Shown: piece after piece, positions 17,116 through 25,939 of the stretch
Layout of the letters: every line of letters starts with the position of its first letter
Numbering within the stretch: the stretch's first letter is position 1
Source: Parasphingopyxis marina
GTDB lineage: Bacteria; Pseudomonadota; Alphaproteobacteria; Sphingomonadales; Sphingomonadaceae
DNA: 64,000 nucleotides
Direction of reading: 5' to 3'
NCBI RefSeq assembly: GCF_014237875.1
Contig: NZ_JACJVJ010000003.1
Location: forward strand, 124,001 to 188,000
Translations under genes and position numbers: made by a program
The notes under the pieces: generated by a model
Databases searched by the model: none
Told to the model about the DNA's origin: nothing
Seen by the model: the letters and a program-made list of their open reading frames with translations, nothing else

Positions 17116-17523
17116 ATGGCCATGACACTCGAACCGGCTGGAGGCGCAATCGACATCGGCATCGTCACCGTGAACGAGGCGGCGATGCGGAGCTTCTACG
17201 AAGAACTACTGGGACTGCCGGTCGTCGGCGAAGTGCCGACCGGCGCCGATCGCATCGTCAAGCTCCAGTGCGGGTCGAGCGCAATCAAGCTTTACGTGCT
17301 GGCGGCACAGCCCGAGGCCGGTTCGGGCGCGGGTCACTATCTCGCCGCAACGGGCATACGGTATTTCACGATTCCCGTTCGCAATCTGCGGGCGACCGTG
17401 GAGACATGCCGCGAGGCCGGTGTTTCGGTCGTCACGGATGTCGTGGAGCCCCGACCCGGCTTGATCGCGGCCTTGATCGCCGACCCGGACGGGAACACGA
17501 TCGAACTGATGGAAACCCAATGA
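17116..17523 (+). CDS. VOC (glyoxalase/dioxygenase superfamily) protein
   Basis: 135 residues in one VOC unit of two beta-alpha-beta-beta-beta modules: IDIGIVTVNEAAMRSFYEELLGLPV, then IRYFTIPVRNLRATVETCREAGV and ALIADPDGNTIELME, the last holding a likely metal-ligand Glu. The first-module His common in glyoxalase I is replaced (IDIGIV), so metal binding is uncertain. Possible roles are lyase, epimerase or isomerase of a CoA intermediate. Two in-frame ATGs exist at 17116 and 17122; the AAAGG just before 17116 leaves better spacing for 17122. Confidence 0.8.
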   Translation: MAMTLEPAGGAIDIGIVTVNEAAMRSFYEELLGLPVVGEVPTGADRIVKLQCGSSAIKLYVLAAQPEAGSGAGHYLAATGIRYFTIPVRNLRATVETCREAGVSVVTDVVEPRPGLIAALIADPDGNTIELMETQ

Positions 17524-17566
17524 ACTGCGTCGCGGGATCAAGGCGACGTCCGACCGAGGAGAGGAA

Positions 17567-18277
17567 ATGGTAATGGACACATCTCGAAAGGTGCTCGTGG
17601 TCACGGGCGGAAGCCGCGGCATCGGCCTTGCGACGGCCGAGCGCTTTGCGGTCGACGGCTACGATATCGTCAATATCTCCCGCACCCCGACTCCGATGGA
17701 AGGCGCCACCCAGATCGAGGCCGACCTCATCGATCCGAATTGGGCGGATGCCGCCCGGGACGTTATCGCCAAGGCCCTTGCAGGCGCCGATTCGATCTGC
17801 CTCGTCCACAACAGCGCCCTCCAGGTTCCCGGCGAGGTTTCTCAGGTCGACATCGAAGGTTTCAGGAATTCCTGCGAAATCAACGTCGTCGCGCCGGCGA
17901 TCCTCAATCTGATGGTGCTGCCCGCCATGGGACGCGGGTCTTCGATCATCTATATCGGCTCGACCATGAGCAAACGGGCTACCAGGGGCCTGACGTCGTA
18001 TATCGCGACGAAACACGCCGTTGTCGGCCTGATGAAAGCCACGGCTCAGGATCTCGGCGGGACCGGAATTCACACCGCCTGCGTCTGCCCGGGCTTTACG
18101 AATACCGAGATGCTGCAAAAGTATGGCGGCGAGGCCATGGCGCATCTCGCTTCCAAGGTTCACGAGAATCGGCTGATCGAACCTGCGGAGATCGCCGAGA
18201 CGATCTTCTTCGCCGCAAACAACCCGGTATTGAACGGATCGGTTGTCGAGGCCGAGAACTGCTTCATCGAGCCCTAG
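17567..18277 (+). CDS. short-chain dehydrogenase/reductase (SDR)
   Basis: 236 residues. TGGSRGIG at 13-20, catalytic Ser132, Tyr145 and Lys149 (YIATK). The usual NNAG reads HNSA (81-84), a less common variant, and the basic residue in NISR after beta-2 hints at NADP(H). Preceded by GAGGAGAGG, a good ribosome site for ATG 17567 (a second ATG follows at 17573). Last gene of the long rightward operon before the 211-base gap to the TetR regulator. Substrate unknown; a ring or side-chain alcohol/ketone step is likely from context. Confidence 0.86.
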   Translation: MVMDTSRKVLVVTGGSRGIGLATAERFAVDGYDIVNISRTPTPMEGATQIEADLIDPNWADAARDVIAKALAGADSICLVHNSALQVPGEVSQVDIEGFRNSCEINVVAPAILNLMVLPAMGRGSSIIYIGSTMSKRATRGLTSYIATKHAVVGLMKATAQDLGGTGIHTACVCPGFTNTEMLQKYGGEAMAHLASKVHENRLIEPAEIAETIFFAANNPVLNGSVVEAENCFIEP

Positions 18278-18488
18278 GCGCGCCTCGACGGCAGATGCGA
18301 GTTCAATGTGAGCAAAGTTTCAGTTTTTCTGCTATCGCGAATGGCGTCCACCGCAACCCCGAACACGGATGGTGTGGCGGAGTGTACCAGGTCGGCTCGG
18401 CGACGATGATCGACGCACGCTATGACTGGCGTGCGATCAGGGTGCCGAGATTGATGCTTCCGGCCGGCGAATATGGAGAGGAAAACCG

Positions 18489-19109
18489 ATGACTGCCTTG
18501 GATGCTCAACTGGCCCCCCGCAAGATTCCGCAACAACAGCGTGCCCAGTTCACGGTCGACTGCATATTGCGAGCGGCGGAATCGATCATCGTGAAAAGCG
18601 GCTACGATGCCGCCACGACCAACCATATCGCCGAGGTTGCCGGGGTCAGTATCGGCTCGCTCTATCAGTATTTCGCGAGCAAGGAGGCGATTGCCGCCGC
18701 GCTCGTCGAGAGCGCGGTGATGAACGCGACCGAGGTGCTGCGCGATTGCCTCATCGAGAACATGGCGAAGCCGCTCGAGGAATCAGCGCGTGAAATCATC
18801 CGGGCGATCCTCGAAACCCGCAAGCAATACAGCTTCATCTTCCTGCGCCTGCCGCGAGAGGTTCCGAAGCTTGGCCGGCTGTCGCGCAACGTCACGACCG
18901 AGAAGTTCCTCTACAACACGATCCGCGCTTATTATCAGCACCACCGCTCCGAGATCGAGGTCGAAGATCTGGAAGTCGCGATGTTCGTGGCCGAGCACAT
19001 CATCGTCGGCAGCATCGACGCCTATATCGACAACAACTCGCCCTCCATCACCGACGAGCAGCTTGTCGAACAGCTTTCCGATGCCTTCGTGAAATATCTC
19101 ACCAAATGA
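18489..19109 (+). CDS. TetR/AcrR-family transcriptional regulator
   Basis: 206 residues. The N-terminal helix-turn-helix is clear: ILRAAESIIVKSGYDAATTNHIAEVAGVSIGSLYQYFASKEAI (residues about 22-66). The C-terminal helical domain, which would bind the ligand, is divergent as usual. GGAGAGG precedes the ATG. The gene lies between the end of the rightward operon and an acyl-CoA dehydrogenase that follows after 18 bases, so it may repress these or the flanking operons and respond to a CoA or steroid-like intermediate. No clear palindromic operator was found in the 211 bases upstream. Confidence 0.9.
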   Translation: MTALDAQLAPRKIPQQQRAQFTVDCILRAAESIIVKSGYDAATTNHIAEVAGVSIGSLYQYFASKEAIAAALVESAVMNATEVLRDCLIENMAKPLEESAREIIRAILETRKQYSFIFLRLPREVPKLGRLSRNVTTEKFLYNTIRAYYQHHRSEIEVEDLEVAMFVAEHIIVGSIDAYIDNNSPSITDEQLVEQLSDAFVKYLTK

Positions 19110-19127
19110 CAAGAACGGGATGCGTAA

Positions 19128-20318
19128 GTGGATTTTGATTTCGACGCCGATCAGCAGGCCTTTATCGCCGAGGTCCGGGTTTTTCTGAACGAAGTGCGGC
19201 AATGGCCGGACGCCGCCGAAATCATGTGTCCCGAGCGGGAATCGGATTCGATCCTTGCCGATACGCCGGCGCGCAAGGCTTTCAATCGCGAGCTGGCGAA
19301 GCGCGGCTATCTGGGGCTGTCTTGGCCGAGGGAATATGGCGGCCAGGAACGTCCCGGCATATACGAATATCTCCTCAACGAGGAATTGTCCCGCGTCGGC
19401 GCGCCGCTGATTGGCAAGGGCGTGGGCTGCGTCGGTCAAACGTTGATTTCCCACGGATCGGAAAAGCTCAAGCAGGAATTCCTTCCGAAGATACTGCGGG
19501 CCGAGATCGAGTTTGCGCTCGGCTATTCGGAGCCGCACGCCGGTTCGGACCTTGCCGCGCTCAAGCTCAAGGCCGAGCGCGTCGACGGCGGCTGGCGATT
19601 GAACGGTCAGAAGATGTTCACGACCTCAGCCCATTTCGCGGATTGGTACTGGCTCGCCGCCCGCACCGATTTCGAAGCCCCCAAGCACAAGGGAATCAGT
19701 CTTTTCCTCGTGCCGATGGATCAGCCGGGAATAACCATCCACCCGATCGAGACTATGGGCGAGCACGTCACCAACCAGGTTTTCATCGACGATGTGTTTG
19801 TCGGTGACGACTATCTCGTCGGCGAGGTCGACCGGGGCTGGACCTATATCTGCGAGGCGCTCGATTACGAACGGTTTACCTTCTACACGTTCAGCCCGCT
19901 CGAGGAGAAGCTGAAGGCATTGAAGGAGACGCTCCGGAATACGCGTCGCGACGGCGACCGGGTGATCGACGTGCCGCATGTGCGACGGCGCATGGCGCGG
20001 CTGATCGCCGAAGTCGAAACCTCCAAGATGCTACAGCGGCGAGTGATCTACGCGGCATCGCTTGGACGCGTGCCCACGGTGGAAGCGGCGATGTGCAAGC
20101 TCTACAGCACCGGCCTGCATCAGCGCCTTGCGGATTTCGCGCTCGATGCGCTGGGTCCGGAAGGGCTCCTGCACAAGGCCGATCACGCCGCCCCGGCCGC
20201 CGGCAAGTGGGAGTGGTCCTATCGCGCGACCGCGCTCGATACGATCGGCGCGGGGACGTCCGAGATCCAGAAGAACATCATCGCGCGTCGCGAACTGGAA
20301 TTACCGCTTACCAACTGA
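19128..20318 (+). CDS. acyl-CoA dehydrogenase (FadE-like, probable catalytic subunit)
   Basis: 396 residues with complete domains: N-terminal helices (DADQQAFIAEVRVFL), the FAD/substrate segment FALGYSEPHAGSDLAALKLKAER, GWRLNGQKMFTTSAHFADWYWLAART, and the C-terminal GAGTSEIQKNIIARRELELP. The YEGT-type Glu is Ala here, but LDYERFTF in helix G offers a Glu in the isovaleryl-CoA-dehydrogenase position, a plausible base. GTG start. It may pair with the Glu-less dehydrogenase at 6987. Located after the TetR gene and convergent with the CoA-transferase-like gene, 13 bases apart. Confidence 0.9.
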   Translation: MDFDFDADQQAFIAEVRVFLNEVRQWPDAAEIMCPERESDSILADTPARKAFNRELAKRGYLGLSWPREYGGQERPGIYEYLLNEELSRVGAPLIGKGVGCVGQTLISHGSEKLKQEFLPKILRAEIEFALGYSEPHAGSDLAALKLKAERVDGGWRLNGQKMFTTSAHFADWYWLAARTDFEAPKHKGISLFLVPMDQPGITIHPIETMGEHVTNQVFIDDVFVGDDYLVGEVDRGWTYICEALDYERFTFYTFSPLEEKLKALKETLRNTRRDGDRVIDVPHVRRRMARLIAEVETSKMLQRRVIYAASLGRVPTVEAAMCKLYSTGLHQRLADFALDALGPEGLLHKADHAAPAAGKWEWSYRATALDTIGAGTSEIQKNIIARRELELPLTN

Positions 20319-20331
20319 AATTCGGTTCGGC

Positions 20332-21564
20332 CTAGGCGATGCATCTCGCGAGATCGTTCCGGGCGAACGGCGCGGCGATCTCGACCAGCGCCCTCGCGCG
20401 CTCCTCCACGCTCTTGCCGCCGAGTTCGGCGATCCCGTGTTCGGTCACGACAAAATCGACATCAGTCCGCGGTACGGTGACGGGAGTATCGGCATCGAGC
20501 CTCCCGACGATGCGGGAGAGCGCGCCACTCCTGTCGGTCGAGGGGAGGGCGACGATTGAACAGCCCCCTTGCGAACGGTGGCTGGCGGAGGAAAAATCCG
20601 GAAGGCCGCCGGGCGCGCTTACGAAGTGATCACCGATCTTCTCGGCATTCGCCTGGCCGAGCAGATCCACCTGCAGGGCGGAATTGACGGCAATCAACCC
20701 ATCGATCCGGGCGAGCGTTGCCGGGTTGTGCGTATAGTCGACCGGCAACAGTCGGAAGTCGGAACGGCCGTCGAGCCAGGCATAGAAAGGCGCCGACCCC
20801 AAGACGGTCGCGCAGGTTATCGGGTATTCCGGATCCGTCGATCCCGCCTCGACAAGATCGCGAATATCGCCCGTGACCAGACCGGAATGGATGCGCAGCC
20901 GCTTGCGGTTTCGGAGCATGCCGAAGAGCCGGCCCGGGACCTTGCCGATACCGACCTGTATCGTCGCGCCGTCTCCGATCAGCCGTGCGACATGGCCGGC
21001 GATGGCCAGGGCGACGGGATCGTCGATTCGACCGGATTCCGCGATTTCGAGCGGAGGGGTTTCGTCGAGAAAGGCGTGGCTGAACCGATCGAGGTGCAGC
21101 GGGTCGCAGCCGGGCAGGCGGGGCATCGACGGGCAAAGCAGGGCGATCCTGCGATCGGCGACGGCCATCGCGGTTTCGGTGAATTCGGCGGAAAGGCCCG
21201 ATGTGATGTAGCCCTTGTCGTCAGGCAGGCTGGTCGGCACGAATACGGTATCGGGCGCCGTAGACGCGATCTGAGCGGTAATGCCGAAATAGGTGGACAG
21301 CAGCTGGCGGTAGCTGTCGCCGAGCATGGGAGCCGGGAAAAAGCCGGTCACGTCCCTCGCATTGACGAGGGCAGCGCCGTCGAAGCGATTGATGCCCGCC
21401 ACGCAGGTGGTCAGGATCGAGAGATGCGATACGGATGCGGGATCGTCCCGCACGAGGCGATCGAGGAGGCGCGGCTCGGCCGATGTTCCGAGCAGCAGAA
21501 GGCGATCGCTTTCGCGCAGCAGGGCGCAGGCCCTGTTTGCAGTCAGCGGTCGAAAACGCGTCAC
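20332..21564 (-). CDS. acetyl-CoA hydrolase/CoA-transferase family protein, active-site Glu apparently lost
   Basis: 410 residues with the Cat1/4-hydroxybutyrate-CoA-transferase layout: GDGATIQVGIGKVPG near 198-212 and GLIAVNSALQVDLLGQANAEKIG near 290-312, where the CoA-binding C-terminal domain is recognised. In the family the glutamate that forms the glutamyl-CoA intermediate sits in an HTEM/YTEV-type motif; here that place reads IHSGLVTGD, with Gly in its position (alignment by eye). It may act as a hydrolase or in another thioester reaction. Last gene of the leftward P450 operon, 15 bases after the P450 stop. Confidence 0.82.
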   Translation of the reverse strand: MTRFRPLTANRACALLRESDRLLLLGTSAEPRLLDRLVRDDPASVSHLSILTTCVAGINRFDGAALVNARDVTGFFPAPMLGDSYRQLLSTYFGITAQIASTAPDTVFVPTSLPDDKGYITSGLSAEFTETAMAVADRRIALLCPSMPRLPGCDPLHLDRFSHAFLDETPPLEIAESGRIDDPVALAIAGHVARLIGDGATIQVGIGKVPGRLFGMLRNRKRLRIHSGLVTGDIRDLVEAGSTDPEYPITCATVLGSAPFYAWLDGRSDFRLLPVDYTHNPATLARIDGLIAVNSALQVDLLGQANAEKIGDHFVSAPGGLPDFSSASHRSQGGCSIVALPSTDRSGALSRIVGRLDADTPVTVPRTDVDFVVTEHGIAELGGKSVEERARALVEIAAPFARNDLARCIA

Positions 21565-21579
21565 GGCGCCGGAGGCGGA

Positions 21580-22764
21580 CTATCGGGGATCGAAACGTAT
21601 CGGCATGGTGGAAAAGCCCTGGAGGAATTCGCCGCGGACGCGCGAGCAGCCTTCCTGATCGACCTCGAACTCTTCGATCGCACCGAGCATTTCCTCGAGG
21701 AGGATCCTACCCTCCAGTCTTGCGAGATGCTGGCCCAGGCAGAAATGGAGCCCGGTGCCGAAAGAGAGGTTGCGCCGCTGCCGCCGCCGGAGGTCGAATT
21801 TGTCGGGTTCGTCGAACTCGCGTTCGTCCCGGCAGGCGGCGGCATAGAGGAAGAGCACCGACTGCCCCGCCCGCATCGTCTGGCCGTGCAGCTCGACGTC
21901 CTGGGCGATGCGCCTGCCAAGGAGGTTGGTCGGCTGATCGAAGCGCGCCGCTTCCTCGAAAGCATCGGCGGCCAATGTGGGATCGTCGCGAAGCAGCGCC
22001 AGCTGCTCGGAATGCCGGTCGAGATAGTAGACCGCGCTTGCCGTGCTGAGCGGCACCGTATCCGAGCCGGTGATCACCATGGCGAAAATGCTGAAGAAGA
22101 TTTGCTCGTCGGTGAGCTTCTCGCCGTCGATTTCGGCGTCGAGCCAGCTCACGATGTGGCTATGTTCGGCTGGCGGATTCCTGCGATACCGTTCGATCAG
22201 GCCGACGATGAATTCATGGGCTTCCACGAAAGCCTTTGCACCGCTCTCCGTGGTTCCGCGCACGCCGGGCTCGCGCAAGTAGAAGCGGTCGATGAGGCTG
22301 CGGATGTGCAGGATCTCTTCCAGTTCGAGCCCGATAAAGGCCGCGATGATGTCGAGCGCGGTCCTGCTCGACAGGGCGTAGACGTCGAGCTCCCCCGCTT
22401 CGAGCAACGGCGGAAGCAGTTTGCGCACGACGCCGCGTACATGATCGTCGAGGAAAGCGACTTTGTCCTTCAGATAGGAGCGGCCGATCAGCCCGCGATG
22501 CCGTCCATGTTCCGGTGGGTCCATGAACAGGAATACCCGCGGCGGAGGATCGCTGGCCAGGAACAGGGCGTCGGTCGACGTGCCGTGGACGGCGGTATAG
22601 GATTTGCGATCCATGCTCGCCTGCCAGACGTCCTCGAATCGCGACAACGCCCAGCTATCGAGGTCCTCGATATAATAGGCCGGCGCTTCCTCCTGCATCC
22701 TTCGATAGGTCGGCCAGGGATCGGACCAGAGGCTTTCGTCGTAGGGAGAATAGCGGAGCGTCAT
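21580..22764 (-). CDS. cytochrome P450
   Basis: 394 residues, a typical soluble bacterial class I P450. The I-helix oxygen motif is ITGSDTVP, the K-helix ExxR is EEAAR, and the haem loop is FGTGLHFCLGQ with the thiolate Cys near 342. The frame extends 22 codons upstream, but ATG 22764, with GAAAGG before it and the homologous opening MTLRYSPYDESLWSDPW, is the better start. It needs a ferredoxin and reductase, neither visible in the window. In estrogen degraders the estrone 4-hydroxylase (OecB/EdcA) is a P450; that role would supply the catechol for the extradiol enzyme at 10604, an inference from context only. Confidence 0.93.
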   Translation of the reverse strand: MTLRYSPYDESLWSDPWPTYRRMQEEAPAYYIEDLDSWALSRFEDVWQASMDRKSYTAVHGTSTDALFLASDPPPRVFLFMDPPEHGRHRGLIGRSYLKDKVAFLDDHVRGVVRKLLPPLLEAGELDVYALSSRTALDIIAAFIGLELEEILHIRSLIDRFYLREPGVRGTTESGAKAFVEAHEFIVGLIERYRRNPPAEHSHIVSWLDAEIDGEKLTDEQIFFSIFAMVITGSDTVPLSTASAVYYLDRHSEQLALLRDDPTLAADAFEEAARFDQPTNLLGRRIAQDVELHGQTMRAGQSVLFLYAAACRDEREFDEPDKFDLRRRQRRNLSFGTGLHFCLGQHLARLEGRILLEEMLGAIEEFEVDQEGCSRVRGEFLQGFSTMPIRFDPR

Positions 22765-22777
22765 GTCTTCGGACCTT

Positions 22778-23596
22778 TCATCGGGTCTTGCTGGACAAGG
22801 CGGCGACGGCCGCGGCAACCGCCGCGTCATGTTCGCTGCCGTGATGGGCGAGCGCCTGGAGGCTCGCGCAGTGATCGAGAAAATCGTCGAGCGGCGTATG
22901 GCCGCTCAAGCGGAGCAACTGCTTGGCGAGCCGCAGCGCCCTGGGCGGCTGGCGGGCGAAACTGGCGGCGAGCGACTGTGCGCGCCCGGCCAGCGTTTCG
23001 GGTTCGCAAAGCTCCATGAACAGGCCGAATTCATGGGCTTCGGCCGCTTCGACGATCCGGCCGGAATAGGTCATTTCCGCGGCGCGCTGCGGGCCGATGA
23101 CGCGGGGCAGGAACCAGGCGCCGCCGTCGCCGGGAACGATGCCCAGAGTGACGAAGGATTCGGCGACCTTCGCGCGCGTCGAGCCCAGGCGGATATCGCA
23201 CATGCACGCAAGATCGAGCCCCGCCCCGATGGCGGCGCCGTTTACCGCTGCGACGACCGGCACCTCGACCCGGTAGACGGCCCGGCTCATTTCCTGAATG
23301 CCCCGACGATAGGCATTACGGATTTCGGCGGGCTCGCCGCCGAACATGCCCGTCTTTTCGGCCATGTTCTTGATGTTGCCGCCGGCCGAAAAGGCGCGGC
23401 CATCGCCGGTAATGACAAGCGCGCCGACCCGTTCGTCCTCGCTTGCCCAGTTGCAGGTGGCGATGATGTCGTCGATCAGCGCGGTGCCGGTCAGAATGTT
23501 GCGGACGTCGTCGCGGCACAAGTGCAATGTCGCCACGCCGTCTTCGATGTCGAGCGTGCTGTCGCGGCATTCGGGAAGGGGAAGGGCCGTCGTCAT
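22778..23596 (-). CDS. enoyl-CoA hydratase/isomerase (crotonase) family protein
   Basis: 272 residues from the ATG at 23596, which sits in an ATGA overlap with the upstream dehydrogenase; a longer in-frame extension is low-complexity and unlikely. AFSAGGNIKNMAEKTGMFGG (oxyanion loop), VNGAAIGAGLDLACMCDIRL, and VTLGIVPGDGGAWFLPRVIG are the family marks. The first catalytic Glu position appears to be Phe, while IGPQRAAEMTYSG retains the second, suggesting an isomerase-like site. Belongs to the 25781-20332 leftward operon between dehydrogenase and P450. Confidence 0.88.
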   Translation of the reverse strand: MTTALPLPECRDSTLDIEDGVATLHLCRDDVRNILTGTALIDDIIATCNWASEDERVGALVITGDGRAFSAGGNIKNMAEKTGMFGGEPAEIRNAYRRGIQEMSRAVYRVEVPVVAAVNGAAIGAGLDLACMCDIRLGSTRAKVAESFVTLGIVPGDGGAWFLPRVIGPQRAAEMTYSGRIVEAAEAHEFGLFMELCEPETLAGRAQSLAASFARQPPRALRLAKQLLRLSGHTPLDDFLDHCASLQALAHHGSEHDAAVAAAVAALSSKTR

Positions 23597-24636
23597 TCGT
23601 TTCTCTTCCGTTCGGTTTCGAGCAGCCGATCGCTGCGATCGGTCAGCCAATGCCAGAGCGGCTTCGGCCGTTCGGCCAGAGCGATCCGGCCGACGGTTCG
23701 CGCCCAATAGGTCTCGTTGCCGAAATCCCGGCCCCAGGCCCGCGCCCGCAACGTGAAGGCGTGGAGCGCATATTCGCGCGTGAAACCGATGGCGCCGTGT
23801 ACCTGATGGGCGATATCGGCGGCGATGTCGGCGGCTCTGCTCGCCCGCCATTTCGCCGCGGCGATTTCGAAACCGGCCTCGCCGAGCGTCGCCGATTGGC
23901 AGGCGCTCGCCGCGGCGCATGACGCAGCTGCGTTTTCCTCGGCGAGGATGGCGAGCTGGTGCTGGATCGCCTGGAAACGGGCAAGCGGCCGGCCGAACTG
24001 GCGGCGTTCGCGGACGTGATCGATGGCGAGGATAAGCATGGTCTCGATCGCGCCGGCGATCTGGCAGGCGCGTAGCAGGGCCGCTTCGGCGAAGAACATG
24101 GCCGTGCCTTCGGAGAGTGGGCCGTCGGCTATCGGATCGAGCGCGTGGAAGACGAGACTGGCGCGCGGATCGCCCGACAGAAGATTGCGCTCCCTTGTTT
24201 CGGCCCCGGCTGCGTCGAGCAGCGACCAGCGGTCGGGCCGCAGGAGCAGGATCCAGTCCGCCCGATCCGTCCAGGGCAGGTCGTTCAGCGTCGTCGCGCT
24301 TTCGTCCGGTCCTTCCTTCGCAAAGGCGAACAGGCCCACGCCTTCGGGAGCCTTATGACCGATACGGCCGAGCCAGGCCCGGGCAAGCACGGTTTCGCCG
24401 AGCGGCAAGCCGAGACCGTGCGCGCCCAGGGCCCTGAAGACCACGCCCGCATCTTCCCAGTCGCCGCCGAAGCCTCCGGCTTCCTCCGGGATCATGAGCA
24501 GTGGCAGGCCGATCGCTTCGATCGATTGCCAGTGTCCGTCGAATTCCTTGCCGCCGTCTTCGCGTGCCCCGACCTCGGCGAGGTTCGCGAAGAGCCTGTC
24601 GACCGTTTCCGTCAGTATGGTTCGCCGGTCGTTCAT
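23593..24636 (-). CDS. acyl-CoA dehydrogenase, probable non-catalytic small subunit
   Basis: 347 residues, shorter than full dehydrogenases. PLLMIPEEAGGFGGDWEDAGVV and VRERRQFGRPLARFQAIQHQLA are recognisable, and IAHQVHGAIGFTREYALHAFTLRARAWGRDFG is the C-terminal segment. The beta domain is degenerate, and neither the helix-G nor the YEGT catalytic Glu is visible. This is the look of the beta subunit in alpha2-beta2 FadE complexes. The adjacent upstream gene (24633-25781), joined by ATGA, is the likely partner. Confidence 0.86.
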   Translation of the reverse strand: MNDRRTILTETVDRLFANLAEVGAREDGGKEFDGHWQSIEAIGLPLLMIPEEAGGFGGDWEDAGVVFRALGAHGLGLPLGETVLARAWLGRIGHKAPEGVGLFAFAKEGPDESATTLNDLPWTDRADWILLLRPDRWSLLDAAGAETRERNLLSGDPRASLVFHALDPIADGPLSEGTAMFFAEAALLRACQIAGAIETMLILAIDHVRERRQFGRPLARFQAIQHQLAILAEENAAASCAAASACQSATLGEAGFEIAAAKWRASRAADIAADIAHQVHGAIGFTREYALHAFTLRARAWGRDFGNETYWARTVGRIALAERPKPLWHWLTDRSDRLLETERKRNE

Positions 24637-25781
24637 CTGAGACCGAGCCCCCGGGCGATGATACCGCGCAGAATCTCGCGAGTTCCGCCTCTCAACGAAA
24701 AGCTCGGCGACGCGGCCGTCAGATAGGATAGCGTCTCGCGCAGGTCTCCGTCGTCATGCCCCCACGCGTCGTCATCGTAAGCGGCTTGCAGGTCGCGCGG
24801 GACGGACTGCTCGAACCGGGCGCCGAGATCCTTCACGATCGACGCCTCGATCATCGGATTTTCCCCCGATTCGAGCTTGGCCGCCACGGCGAGCGACATC
24901 TGCCGCAGCGTCCATAGCTCGGCCGCCCAGGCTCCGGTCAGTGCAGTCAGGGTATTGCCCGGTTGGTCGCAAAGCGTCGCCAGCAGCTGTTCGATCAGGA
25001 CATGGCTGCTCAGAAAGCGTTCGGGGCCGCTGCGTTCGAGCGCGAGTTCGGCGGTAACCTGGTTCCAGCCTTCGCCTTCCTGGCCGAGCAGCTGTTCTGC
25101 GGGAACGAAGACGTCGTCGAGGAATATTTCGCAGAAATGCGCGTCGCCCGTCTGGTCCTCGATCGGGCGGACGGTGACGCCGGGCGAGGCGAGCTCGATG
25201 ACGAGCTGACTGAATCCTGCGTGACGGTCGTCGCCTGCATCTGCGCCGGTGCGAACGAGCGCGATCATGTAGTGGCAGTGCTGGGCGTGCGTCGTCCAGA
25301 TCTTCGAACCGTTAACGCGCCAGCCGCCTTCGGTGGCGGTCGCGCGGGTGCGGAGCGATGCGAGATCCGATCCGGCTCCGGGCTCGCTCATGCCGATGCA
25401 GAAATAGAGCTCGCCCGCGGCGATACGCGGCAGCATGTCCGCCTTCAACGCCTCGTTGCCATAGCGCAATAGCAGCGCGCCGCTTTGCCGGTCGGCAATC
25501 CAGTGCGCGGCGACGGGCGCCCCCGCGGCGAGCAGCTCTTCCACGACCGCATATCGCTCGAGCTGGCTGGCGCCCCGGCCGCCCAGCTCTTCAGGCCACG
25601 TCATCCCGATCCAGCCGCGCTGGCCCAGGGCACGGCTGAACTCCTCGTCCCAGCCGGACCAGCTACGAGCACGACGGGCGGGCGTCATGCCCTTGACCGA
25701 GGAAGCGAAAAAGGCACGCAATTCCGCGCGCAGGCCAGCGGCGGCTGGCGCCGTTCTGATGGGAGGAAAGTTCGGTGTCAT
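24633..25781 (-). CDS. acyl-CoA dehydrogenase, probable catalytic subunit
   Basis: 382 residues with full domains: WIGMTWPEELGGRGAS, YFCIGMSEPGAGSDLASLRTRA (FAD loop), GWRVNGSKIWTTHAQHCHYMIALVRT and the C-terminal SFSLRGGTREILRGIIARGLGLR. The late YEGT Glu is Gly; LALERSGPERF in helix G provides a candidate base. ATGA coupling to the smaller dehydrogenase makes a heteromeric enzyme likely, as for the FadE pairs that act on steroid side chains or rings. First gene of its leftward group; 158 bases upstream separate it from the SDR, and a promoter could lie there. Confidence 0.9.
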   Translation of the reverse strand: MTPNFPPIRTAPAAAGLRAELRAFFASSVKGMTPARRARSWSGWDEEFSRALGQRGWIGMTWPEELGGRGASQLERYAVVEELLAAGAPVAAHWIADRQSGALLLRYGNEALKADMLPRIAAGELYFCIGMSEPGAGSDLASLRTRATATEGGWRVNGSKIWTTHAQHCHYMIALVRTGADAGDDRHAGFSQLVIELASPGVTVRPIEDQTGDAHFCEIFLDDVFVPAEQLLGQEGEGWNQVTAELALERSGPERFLSSHVLIEQLLATLCDQPGNTLTALTGAWAAELWTLRQMSLAVAAKLESGENPMIEASIVKDLGARFEQSVPRDLQAAYDDDAWGHDDGDLRETLSYLTAASPSFSLRGGTREILRGIIARGLGLR

Positions 25782-25939
25782 TGCTATGTGCTTCCCTGCC
25801 GGCCTAGGACTCCCTCCTTGGCCTGATGCCCGTTGCCCTGCGGTTGTCGCCGGATTCGAGAGCTATCGAAGCCGGTCGTCACCAACACCTCGCATTGGGC
25901 TCACTTGTCGTGAGGAGGGCCGAGGACACGGGCATCGCT

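Noticed and set aside
17116-17523. VOC protein considered as a second extradiol dioxygenase
   Set aside because: Only 135 residues, and the His ligands of ring-cleavage enzymes are missing; a lyase or epimerase type is more likely.
20569-23019. 816-codon open frame on the plus strand opposite the P450, CoA-transferase and crotonase genes
   Set aside because: GC-rich antisense frame with no recognisable domain; the minus-strand genes have complete motifs and good junctions.
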